A program made the translations under genes and the position numbers. Of a stretch of DNA of 64,000 nucleotides, positions 1 to 7,353 are shown piece after piece. The stretch covers positions 1 through 64,000 of the forward strand of contig NZ_VKKX01000055.1 of NCBI RefSeq assembly GCF_008271655.1, read 5' to 3'. Each line of letters starts with the position of its first letter. Position 1 is the first letter of the stretch. Under the pieces are notes generated by a model. The model worked only from the letters and a program-made list of their open reading frames with translations, was not told the DNA's origin and did no database searches. Source of the DNA: Gemmobacter caeruleus (GTDB taxonomy: Bacteria > Pseudomonadota > Alphaproteobacteria > Rhodobacterales > Rhodobacteraceae).

Positions 1-126
1 TGGAAAATGGCAGGTGCGGTCATGTTGCACGGCGAGCACCGTTATGTGTCCGACTTCGGTCCACAAGCCATTGAAAGACCAACCCATCTTGACGGTAGGA
101 GACATAAGAAAACGGGGCACAAAAGG

Positions 127-154
127 TCCATTATGTGGCGCGCCACATAATGGA
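127..154. repeat. Perfect 28-bp palindrome at the point where radC is cut
   Basis: Positions 127-154 read identically on both strands; the centre is GGCGCGCC flanked by CCATTATGT-type arms. It falls exactly where the RadC reading frame stops matching its family, so it probably marks the end of an inserted element or a recombination site whose body lies to the left (1-126, no gene recognised there). Palindromic termini or targets occur in some tyrosine-recombinase elements, but no recombinase is visible in the window at this end. The palindrome is certain; its role is inferred. Confidence 0.6.
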
Positions 155-455
155 TCAGGATCAAGGCGCTGGCGTTCAGCATCAGCGCCCGCTTGATCAC
201 CTCACGCGGATAGACCGGGACATGGTCGACCGTGCCGGTCGAGAGAAGCTCATCGGAGATGATGCGGTTCTTGCGGTCGAGGTAGAGCACGTGGAATCGC
301 TCGATCGGACCGCGGACGCTGAACGCGCAATAGTCCATCAGCGCCTGCCAGCTGCCGATGACCGGGTTCTGGCTGAGGTAGCGGCCGAGGATGTCGCGGG
401 CCTCAAGGATGATGGTTTCTTCCTGGGGAGTCATAGGGGTCTCGCTGAATTGCAC
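151..455 (-). pseudogene. Plasmid-type RadC/JAB-domain protein, truncated at its C-terminus
   Basis: The first ~102 residues resemble the short plasmid-borne RadC (DUF2466, JAB/MPN fold) proteins: a segment RYLSQNPVIGSWQALMDY, then FHVLYLDRKNRIISDE and the strand SALILIH. The family normally continues with NHPSGD-type metal-ligand motifs (HxH...D), and here the frame instead runs into the 127-154 palindrome, giving a 35-residue unrelated tail ending at 42. Without the catalytic His/Asp motif the product should be inactive. It heads the minus-strand gene group that normally accompanies DUF932 on alphaproteobacterial plasmids. Full-length relatives would be longer by a few dozen residues. Confidence 0.7.
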
Positions 456-559
456 GCACCGGACCCCCCTGCCCTCTCGGGGCGGGGCGAGTGGGATGCA
501 TGTGGAAGGGGAGTGCGCGACCGCCGCGGATGCAGGCGGTCGCCGTGTCGGGGCCTGCG

Positions 560-1759
560 TCAGGCGACCCGGTCGAGGAGCTTCTTGGCGCGCCCCTCCA
601 TATCGAGGCGGGCATCTTGCTGGGTCTTGTCGCGCGCCAGCCGCGTGATGCCCTGCACGAAGTCGAAGATGCTTTCGGGCGGGCGGCCCTCTTCCATCAG
701 CACCTTCTCGATGATCTTGCCGGATTCGGCTTTCGAGAAGCCGCGTTTGCGCAGGAAGTCATCCCTGTCCTCGTCCGACCTCGCGACGATCTGCTGCCGC
801 GCCGCCTTGATGCCGTTCACGAAGCCCTGTGGCGAGGAATTGGCAAACCGCGTCAGCGCCGGGGCCGCCTCATGGGCGAAGCGCGACGCGGCGTACTTGG
901 AATGACGGATCGTGATCTCCTGAAAATCCTCGACGCCCCAGAGGTTGCGGTTCTGGCACACCGCCCGCAGGTAGAAGCTCGCCATGCCGAGGGTTTTGGC
1001 GCCCACCTCGGAGTTCCAGCAGTAGAAACCCCGGAAGTAGAGATCGGGGGAGCCGTCGGGCAGACGGCCCGCCTCGATCGGGTTGTGATCGTCGACAAGG
1101 AACAGAAAGACATCGCGGTCAGAGGCATAGAGCGTGGTCGTGTCGCGGCTGATCTCGACATCGGGGTTGTAGACCCCGGTCGGCCAGTCGAGCACGCCCG
1201 GCACCTTCCAGCGCGTGTCGCCCGTGCCATTACCCGCGATGCGCTGCACCGCTTCGACGAGTTCATGGTCATGGATGCGGCCATAGTCGGGGCCGGTCAC
1301 CGCACGCAGTTCGGTGCGACCGTCTTCCGTCTCGAAGGTCTTGACCTGCTCGGCGCGGTGATTGGTCAGGCCGTATTGCAGGTTGATCCCGGCCAGCGGC
1401 GCAGGCAGCTGCCTCAGGTAGGAGGCCGGGGCCCCAACGATGCTGGCAAGCTGGCCGAAGGCCCAATGCGTCGGCGCGACCGGCTCATGTGCCTTCGGCA
1501 GCATCAGGTGCAGCCGCTCGGGGTTGTTGCGCGCGGCTTCGACGCGGATGTCCGCCGTCTGCACGACCCGGCTGCGGCTGCGCTCGGAGCGGCCCTTCAC
1601 ATTGGCCCAGAGATCGTCGAGCGACAGATACCGCTCATCATCGGGCCGGTTGAACCATTCGGACGACACTCGCCCGTTCCGCTCACCCCGGCTCACATCC
1701 ACTTTCCAGCCACCCGCCCGCGCCGGTGCGACTGGATCCAGAACTTCCACAACGCCCAT
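560..1759 (-). CDS. DUF932 family plasmid protein
   Basis: A 399-residue soluble protein matching the DUF932 (phage/plasmid-like protein) family, which is common next to ssb, radC and ParB-like genes on alphaproteobacterial plasmids. Typical stretches include HWAFGQLASIVGAPASYLRQLP near residue 112 and a C-terminal GKIIEKVLMEEGRP. No enzymatic motif is recognised and the molecular function is unknown. The ATG at 1759 is preceded by GGGAG six bases upstream. A 43-nt leader immediately upstream is nearly identical to the leader of the ParB-like gene at 21645-23816, suggesting common post-transcriptional or transcriptional control. Confidence 0.8.
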   Translation of the reverse strand: MGVVEVLDPVAPARAGGWKVDVSRGERNGRVSSEWFNRPDDERYLSLDDLWANVKGRSERSRSRVVQTADIRVEAARNNPERLHLMLPKAHEPVAPTHWAFGQLASIVGAPASYLRQLPAPLAGINLQYGLTNHRAEQVKTFETEDGRTELRAVTGPDYGRIHDHELVEAVQRIAGNGTGDTRWKVPGVLDWPTGVYNPDVEISRDTTTLYASDRDVFLFLVDDHNPIEAGRLPDGSPDLYFRGFYCWNSEVGAKTLGMASFYLRAVCQNRNLWGVEDFQEITIRHSKYAASRFAHEAAPALTRFANSSPQGFVNGIKAARQQIVARSDEDRDDFLRKRGFSKAESGKIIEKVLMEEGRPPESIFDFVQGITRLARDKTQQDARLDMEGRAKKLLDRVA

Positions 1760-1773
1760 CGGCTATCTCCCGT

Positions 1774-1816
1774 GACAGGCGCCGGGAGCCACTCTCCCAG
1801 CCATCAACCCGTCACC
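1774..1816 (-). promoter_or_regulatory. Structured leader of the DUF932 gene, copy 1
   Basis: On the minus strand an outer stem (GACGGG with CC(U)GUC) encloses the hairpin GGGAG-AGUGG-CUCCC; it sits 15 nt upstream of the DUF932 start and just ahead of its ribosome-binding site. The same arrangement is found 14 nt upstream of the ParB-like gene (23831-23874), where the inner stem changes to GGGAG/CUUCC and still pairs. Compensated pairing plus identical placement suggests an RNA or protein-bound operator. No known RNA family is assigned. Confidence 0.5.
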
Positions 1817-1990
1817 GGGAAACCGGCACAACTCAGACTCTTGGCAGTTTGGGCGGAACTCAGTCTGAGGTAGGGCACCGCGTCCGCCAACATGGATGCA
1901 AGCGGTCGTTCGCTCGTCGCGCAGGCATTGGTCCCGAAGTGACTTGTATGCGCATTGCAAAATGCTGATCGGTAACCAGCAGTTGTCCAG

Positions 1991-4813
1991 TCAGTATCCA
2001 TACTTGTTTTGTCTGTCCTTGAATGCCCGCTCGCCGCCCTCCATGGTCCCAGTTATGACCTTGCGGATTTCCGGGTCATCAATCGCGCCGACACATTCGA
2101 ACTGACGGGCTCCGGTGTCCGTGACTTCAAGATGCCCTACCAGCTCCGACGATCCATTGACGACGATGTTCGCGTTGTGGCTGGCGAAAATTATCTGGCG
2201 CTTGCCCTTCGCCGTGTGCAGCTTGTCTGTAAGCTCAGCAATGATGCGGTTGTCGAGGTCGCCCTCCGGCTGGTCGATGATAAGCGGACCGCCGGGCTGC
2301 TCAAGCAGCATAAACAAGAGGGCCGCAGCGCGCTGCCCTTCCGATGCTTTCTCGAACGATATCTTTCGGGTTTTGTCGATGTAGCTGAGGGTGATCGCGG
2401 GCACCGGTACCGCCGCAGAAATCGCGACCAGGCGCGCTGTGTCCATCCTTTCCGTGATCGCATCACGCAACTTGTCGCTCGCGCCCAGAACCTTCAGCAA
2501 ATCCAAACAGGCCGGAGGCTCCGCCCCCGTCGCTGAGCCGAGGAGCCGCCAGTACAACAGAGAAAAACAGTCCGCCCGCAGGCGGTCGAGGAACGTCCAA
2601 AGCCCGTGCGCGCGGAGGCCTTCGTCCAGTTCGCGGATGCGCGTGGCCTCCTGTGATCCCGTCTTGGCGGCGACGATATCGATCGCCTCCCTGATGGCAG
2701 TGATGTCGCCTTGAGGATCGACGACAGCCTCTATCTTTCCGGCCGACAGGGTTTCGATTTCTTTGGCCCAAGCCTGCGTGCGGGTGGCCCGGGCAGCCAC
2801 AGCCTCCTTCAATGCAATCAGCGCCGCCGTCAGCGCGGTGCCCGGATCGCCCTGCGCTAACAGGAGCGCTTCCAGGTCGTTGATCTCGTTTGTCAGCTGG
2901 GCGATCTGCTCTCTCAGCTTGACGATCTGCGCCGTTACGGTGGAATGTTCCCCCAACTTTTCAAGAACAGCGTCACGCGCAACGCGCGCCTTCTCGAAAA
3001 GGGTCTTCCACGCGGTTTCAGCTTCAGTCAGCACCGCCCGGTCAGTTTTCAGTGCTGCAACAAGAGCCGACAGGCCCGTTGCAAACTGTGTGTGGAGCGC
3101 GGCATAGCTTTCGGCGATGGCCTTCGTTTCGGATACAAGCGCGGACGAAAGGTCCCGCTTCTTATCCAGGGCGGCAGCGGTAGCGACAAGATCGCCGACA
3201 ATCTGATCCGCGTGCTTGGACGCCTGAATGCGCTTTGCCTCAAACTCGGCGGCTTCATCAAAGAAGGCAACCGTCGCCTGATCTTCCGCCGACAGCTTCG
3301 GCAAAGTCTTTTCCAGGGCGGCGACCCGCTGCCGCAGTGAATCGCGTGAGGTCATCAGCCGGTGCAGGTTCGCCTGCTGACTCCAAAACTCCTCCTGCTT
3401 CTGGACAGCGCTGGTGACGCTGCCCTTCGTGGAAGCGATGGCGGCCAGAAGGCGGTCATCCTCGCGCTTATAGTCCGCATCAACAAACTGAAGGAGGTCG
3501 CTGAGTTCAGCCTTGGTCCCCGCCTGTTTGCCAATCTCCGCTAGCTCGCCCTGGCTGTAGACAACAGCCGGAAACAGAGCGCGCAACTCCTTTGTCGAGA
3601 TAGTCTGGGACGTGCCGTTGGGGTAGGTGATCTTCGGCTGGTACGACGTGGCCGGGCTGCGCACAATCGTGAACACAGCCCCGTCCTGCAACAGGTCCAT
3701 CGTAACGGTGGCTGACTTGGCGGTCAGTGTGTCGGTGATGAGGTCCCGCATGCGAGCGGTTTCAGAATAATGATCACGCTGCGCATCACTGCTGCTGCGT
3801 CCCAAAGCAAACGCAAGGTATTCCAGAAGCGAGCTCTTTCCGCTGCCGCGTCCGCCGATGAAGGAATTCAGTTCAGGGCTCAATGAAATTTCGGTGGGCG
3901 CAAGGATCGCAGAGCCCTCAATCTTGAGCTTTGCGACGGCCAGCGATGCCAGCCGGGGCGGACCAATCGAAATCCGGGACTGAAACCCGAGAAACGCCTG
4001 CCGTACCGCCTCAGCGGTGGGAGCCGCCACCTTGATCCAAGTGTTATTTGTCCCGAGATGCGCGCGGTCGGCAGAACGGCAATCAGAGGTCGGCAACGGG
4101 TAGATACGCCGCACAGACCACTGCTCCAGCTCACCGGACAGGCGCTGGCGATTCTTGGCCAGGAGGGTATCGAGGGTTTGGCCGCGATCCAAATAGCCGC
4201 CCACATAGGGCATCCGCCGGAAATCAGCATGGCTGCCCTCCGTCAGGACAGTGTGGCCACCGCCCTGCGAAACATTCGGCAGTATAATGTATCGTCCCTT
4301 CAACCCCGGAAGTGTGTCGAGCGCGGCGCCGATATCAGGGTAAACACTCTCCAGCTGCGTGAGCGGCGGTCCTTTGGCCTGGTTAGGATCAAGCACCGTG
4401 TAGTCGATACCGAGTTTGCCCTGAGCCAGCTGCCAACTGTTCTCTGGAAGGTCCGTGTCGAACAGGATGATGCACTGAACACCGCCACGACAGGTCAGCT
4501 CCATGCCGGGGAACAGCCACAGACTGAAGCCGGGGTCGGCCTTCATTCGGCTCGAGATGGCCCTCATAACATAAGGAATCATGATCATTTCATGGTGATC
4601 GGTCAGGGCGACGGCCTGCAGTCCGCGGTCAGCGCATTGCCCCACGAATTCATCCGCCCATTGCGCGCGGGCCGCTTCTATCTGTGCGGGCAGCACCGGC
4701 TGCCCTGTCGCGGGGTCAACCTCGCCTGAGCCGACAGGACGCGCGCCTACCCAGTTCGGGTCCCGCGGCGAGTGAACCTGGAAGTCGCATTTTTTCCAGC
4801 TGGCGTAGGTCAT
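1991..4813 (-). CDS. TrlF-type PHP domain + SMC/AAA-like ATPase
   Basis: Start taken at the ATG at 4813 (940 aa); the frame stays open to an ATG at 4924 without a clear ribosome-binding site. The N-terminal ~270 residues form a PHP phosphoesterase domain: CDFQVHSPRD, ALTDHHE and PGMELTC supply the usual His/Asp/Glu metal ligands. The rest is an SMC/ABC-type ATPase: Walker A GGRGSGKSS near residue 318, a long coiled-coil middle (roughly 420-720), Walker B LIIDQPEGDLDN near 845 and a His-switch FASHNAN near 875. NCBI calls this architecture TrlF. It probably cleaves or senses nucleic acid; a defence role is an inference from the architecture, as is its position between plasmid housekeeping genes. 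Confidence 0.8.
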   Translation of the reverse strand: MTYASWKKCDFQVHSPRDPNWVGARPVGSGEVDPATGQPVLPAQIEAARAQWADEFVGQCADRGLQAVALTDHHEMIMIPYVMRAISSRMKADPGFSLWLFPGMELTCRGGVQCIILFDTDLPENSWQLAQGKLGIDYTVLDPNQAKGPPLTQLESVYPDIGAALDTLPGLKGRYIILPNVSQGGGHTVLTEGSHADFRRMPYVGGYLDRGQTLDTLLAKNRQRLSGELEQWSVRRIYPLPTSDCRSADRAHLGTNNTWIKVAAPTAEAVRQAFLGFQSRISIGPPRLASLAVAKLKIEGSAILAPTEISLSPELNSFIGGRGSGKSSLLEYLAFALGRSSSDAQRDHYSETARMRDLITDTLTAKSATVTMDLLQDGAVFTIVRSPATSYQPKITYPNGTSQTISTKELRALFPAVVYSQGELAEIGKQAGTKAELSDLLQFVDADYKREDDRLLAAIASTKGSVTSAVQKQEEFWSQQANLHRLMTSRDSLRQRVAALEKTLPKLSAEDQATVAFFDEAAEFEAKRIQASKHADQIVGDLVATAAALDKKRDLSSALVSETKAIAESYAALHTQFATGLSALVAALKTDRAVLTEAETAWKTLFEKARVARDAVLEKLGEHSTVTAQIVKLREQIAQLTNEINDLEALLLAQGDPGTALTAALIALKEAVAARATRTQAWAKEIETLSAGKIEAVVDPQGDITAIREAIDIVAAKTGSQEATRIRELDEGLRAHGLWTFLDRLRADCFSLLYWRLLGSATGAEPPACLDLLKVLGASDKLRDAITERMDTARLVAISAAVPVPAITLSYIDKTRKISFEKASEGQRAAALLFMLLEQPGGPLIIDQPEGDLDNRIIAELTDKLHTAKGKRQIIFASHNANIVVNGSSELVGHLEVTDTGARQFECVGAIDDPEIRKVITGTMEGGERAFKDRQNKYGY

Positions 4814-5002
4814 TCTGTTGCTCGGTAACTGTGGTCGGTTAATGGTCACTGCCGTTTTCGCCCATCCGCCAACATTGTAGGTATCTGGCCAATGCGAGAA
4901 GCAAATGTGCACTTGCTGCAGCATGCATGAACGGCCGCTGCAGACAAGTTTCGCTAGTGTCGATCCACAACCCTAGTGGCAGTTCCGGACTGGAACGTCC
5001 GA

Positions 5003-5026
5003 ACCCGGCGGGTTTCCCCGCCGGGT
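5003..5026 (-). terminator. Strong GC hairpin downstream of ssb
   Basis: ACCCGGCGGG and CCCGCCGGGT pair perfectly over 10 bp around a 4-nt loop, 23 bp beyond the ssb stop codon. No clear T-tract follows on the minus strand, so it may be a weak intrinsic terminator or an mRNA-stabilising hairpin. Confidence 0.5.
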
Positions 5027-5049
5027 CCTGTCGGGGGAGATCCCGTTCC

Positions 5050-5454
5050 TCAGAACGGGATCTCGTCGTCGCGATCGACCAGCTCGGGGTTTTCGTTCTC
5101 GGCCGATTTCGGGCGGCTCAGGAAGTCGACCCTCTCTGCGATGATCTCGCAGCCGTAGCGGTCAGTGCCGGTGGCGTCGGTCCACTTGGTGTAGTGGATG
5201 CGGCCGTGGACGAGGACCTTCATGCCCTTCTCGCAGTGCTCCGCGACCGTCTTGCCGAGACCGTTGAAGCAGGTGATGCGGTGCCATTCGGTGTCCATGA
5301 CCCGGTAGCCGTTCTCGTCGCGCATCACGCGACCTTCCGAGAGGCGCGGCCGCGAGGTGGCCAGGGTAAAGTTGGTGATCTTCGTGCCGCTTTGGGTCGA
5401 GCGCACTTCGGGCTTTTGACCGATGTTGCCGGCGAGGATGACGATGTTCTGCAT
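5050..5454 (-). CDS. ssb: Single-stranded DNA-binding protein (plasmid SSB)
   Basis: The 134-residue product begins MQNIVILAGNIGQKPEVRST, an OB-fold SSB start, and ends in an acidic tail DDEIPF, the conserved C-terminal hook that recruits replication and repair partners. It binds ssDNA during plasmid replication, repair or transfer. The ATG at 5454 has AGGAG seven bases upstream; the frame is open to 5619 but that part has no SSB similarity. Chromosomal SSBs have a longer Gly/Gln-rich linker, absent here, which is usual for plasmid copies. It lies in the same orientation as the TrlF and DUF932 genes. Confidence 0.92.
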   Translation of the reverse strand: MQNIVILAGNIGQKPEVRSTQSGTKITNFTLATSRPRLSEGRVMRDENGYRVMDTEWHRITCFNGLGKTVAEHCEKGMKVLVHGRIHYTKWTDATGTDRYGCEIIAERVDFLSRPKSAENENPELVDRDDEIPF

Positions 5455-5892
5455 GCTAAGCTCCTGTGTTTCCTGTCCCTGGGACCGTCCCTTCGACAAG
5501 ACCCGGAAAAAGCCTGTCGGCTGAGGCGTGCACGGGAGACGGAACGTCGACCGGAAACCTCCAGAGGGCCGGGGTGGAGCGGGCAGGTGACGCGATCCTT
5601 CAGGATCGCTAGCCAACACGGCCCGGACTGACGCGGGGTTGCGCGCCAGAGGCCGAACAGGCTTAGGGGATTGTCAGTCGAAGGGATGGCACCGGGGATA
5701 GGAGCGGCCTGGGGCTCTCGCAGAACTCGGCCTTCCTGGCCAAGGCAACGGGGTTGAAGCATCTTCGAGAGCATCGACCCGGCGGCTCAAGCCAACCTCA
5801 TCCCCCTGCCCTATCGCGGCGTCCTCCGTGGGAGTTGCGATGTTGCAGCCTGACGGCTATCCCGGACGCATCATTCAGGACACGAGGGCCCA
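5455..5892. other. 438-bp non-coding stretch between ssb and the H-NS gene
   Basis: No supported gene. It must hold the divergent promoters of ssb (leftward) and the H-NS-like gene (rightward). One clear hairpin, GCGATCC-TTCA-GGATCGC at 5592-5609, lies about 140 bp upstream of ssb. Nothing else was recognised. Confidence 0.5.
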
Positions 5893-6213
5893 ATGGCTGA
5901 TTTCAATCTCGAGGCGATGTCGCTCAAGGAACTGCGTCAAATGCAGAAGGACCTCGCCAAGGCGATTTCCACGTACGAGGACCGGCACAAGGCCGAGGCC
6001 CGCGCCAAGCTGGAAGCCATCGCCAAGGAGATGGGCTATTCCCTCGCCGATCTGATCGGCGTCGAGGTGAAGAAGACCCGTGCGCCAGCCGTGGCGAAGT
6101 ACCGGCACCCTGAGAACCCGGCACTCACCTGGTCGGGTCGTGGGCGCAAGCCGCAGTGGTTCGTGGAGGCGGTGGAGGCAGGGAAGACGGCAGGCGAGTT
6201 GGCGGTCGGTTGA
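5893..6213 (+). CDS. H-NS family nucleoid protein
   Basis: A 106-residue protein with an N-terminal helical oligomerisation segment (LKELRQMQKDLAKAISTYED, residues ~11-30) and a C-terminal DNA-binding domain carrying YRHPENPALTWSGRGRKPQW, the alphaproteobacterial H-NS/HvrA signature. Such proteins bind AT-rich or curved DNA and silence transcription; plasmid-borne ones often mask newly acquired genes from the host. The ATG at 5893 follows CGAGGGCCCA. It is divergent from ssb. The size and motif order are complete for the family. Confidence 0.88.
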   Translation: MADFNLEAMSLKELRQMQKDLAKAISTYEDRHKAEARAKLEAIAKEMGYSLADLIGVEVKKTRAPAVAKYRHPENPALTWSGRGRKPQWFVEAVEAGKTAGELAVG

Positions 6214-6485
6214 GCGAAAGCGGCGACGCACCCGGCCCAAAGCCTCCTTTCCCATCGGGCAAGCCTACAGACTGCTATCGGTCAGGGATACTAGCGCCAG
6301 TCTAAATGTAGATTGGACGACAGGAGGAGGGGGAGGGAATGCGGTTCAACCTCCTCCACATGAAATCACTAAGTTGCAATGGCTTGTTGGTTGGGCTTGC
6401 CCATGCCTGCTCTTCGGCACTGAAAGTTCGCGACATCGCCGGTGAACGAAGGTGATCATTGCTCGCCGGAACCCGCTGCGTCGCA

Positions 6486-6827
6486 TCAGTTTCCGGTTGC
6501 CCTCGGTGCAAAGAGGACGATTGCCGCTCCGAGCAAACAGAGCATGGCACCGCTCAGGTCCCACGCGTCCGGTCGTTGCTTCTCCACTGCCCACAGCCAG
6601 ACCAGCGAGGCGGCGATGTAGATGCCACCGTAGGCCGCGTAGGCGCGCCCGGCGAAATCCGAAGGGGCAAGAGTCAGGAGCCACGCAAAGGCCGCAAGGC
6701 TCAGGATCCCCGGGACCAGCCAGAGCATGCTTGCCCCTTGCCGCATCCAGGCCCAGACCGCAAAACAGCCTGCGATTTCGGCGAGTGCGGCACAGATGTA
6801 GATGGCGAGTGTGCCAGGGGCGGTCAC
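6486..6827 (-). CDS. YnfA family (UPF0060) small membrane protein
   Basis: Starting at GTG 6827 gives 113 residues with four predicted membrane helices and the YnfA signatures [13 protein letters not shown] and [18 protein letters not shown]. YnfA proteins are related to small multidrug-resistance exporters, and membership in metal-resistance clusters is common. The GTG overlaps the stop of the upstream merR by four bases (GTGA), so translation is probably coupled and the pair is co-transcribed. The longer frame to 6929 has no similarity and lies inside merR. Substrate unknown; a metal or biocide role is inferred from context. Confidence 0.82.
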   Translation of the reverse strand: MTAPGTLAIYICAALAEIAGCFAVWAWMRQGASMLWLVPGILSLAAFAWLLTLAPSDFAGRAYAAYGGIYIAASLVWLWAVEKQRPDAWDLSGAMLCLLGAAIVLFAPRATGN

Positions 6828-7264
6828 GAGGACAACTCGGGTTCCGGGTGGCTGTGATCGGTCGCGCAGAGGGAATGGTCGCCCAGAACCTCGATCACCC
6901 GACAGTCTGCGATCCGACCGCCCGCGCATTGCAGGACCATGCGTTCGAGTTCAGCTTTAAGCGCCGTGAGGCGGGCAAGGCGGCTCTCGACCTCGGCCAA
7001 CTGCGCTTTGGCTATGGCATCGGCGGCGGCGCAGGACTGGTCGGGCCTGTCCGACAGGCTGAGGAGGTCGCGTATCGCCTCGAGTGTGAAGCCAAGGTCG
7101 CGCGCATGTCGGATGAAAGCCAGCCGTTCGAGCGACTTCCGGCTGTAGAGGCGTTGGTTTCCGGCACTGCGCTCGGCCTCCGGAAGAAGGCCGATCTGCT
7201 CGTAGTATCGGATTGTCGGCACCTTGACCCCGGCCTGCTGCCCGAGTTTCCCGATGGTCAGCAC
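6824..7264 (-). CDS. MerR-family metal sensor (ZntR/CadR/PbrR-like)
   Basis: Start set at GTG 7264, preceded by AAGGGGA. The 146 residues open with the MerR winged helix ([20 protein letters not shown]), then a dimerisation coil. Metal-binding candidates are Cys in DQSCAAAD near residue 78 and C-terminal LQCAGG, ADC and [14 protein letters not shown], matching the spacing of Zn/Cd/Pb sensors rather than CueR. It is divergent from the P-type ATPase, and the shared intergenic region has a 19-bp-spaced MerR promoter. Known biology: MerR proteins twist such promoters to activate exporter expression when metal binds. Exact metal (Zn, Cd or Pb) is inferred. Confidence 0.88.
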   Translation of the reverse strand: MLTIGKLGQQAGVKVPTIRYYEQIGLLPEAERSAGNQRLYSRKSLERLAFIRHARDLGFTLEAIRDLLSLSDRPDQSCAAADAIAKAQLAEVESRLARLTALKAELERMVLQCAGGRIADCRVIEVLGDHSLCATDHSHPEPELSS

Positions 7265-7274
7265 TAGATTCCCC

Positions 7275-7305
7275 TTGAAGCTATAGTTGCTAGAGACATT
7301 AGGTT
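7275..7305 (+). promoter_or_regulatory. MerR-type promoter of the Zn/Cd ATPase
   Basis: -35 TTGAAG (7275-7280) and -10 TAGGTT (7300-7305) are separated by 19 bp containing the dyad CTATAG-TTG-CTAGAG. Over-long spacing around a short dyad is the hallmark of MerR-activated promoters. It points at the ATPase start at 7354, whose SD GAGGGGA lies upstream. Confidence 0.75.
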
Positions 7306-7353
7306 CCTGATTCGATGAAGGCAACTGTCCGCATTCGGACAGAGGGGACGACG

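Noticed and set aside
1-126. Short plus-strand ORF at the left edge
   Set aside because: Runs through the palindrome and antisense to radC; no protein character.
491-1873. 460-residue plus-strand open frame
   Set aside because: Antisense to the DUF932 gene; GC-rich shadow frame with Arg/Gly/Ala-rich composition and no recognisable family.
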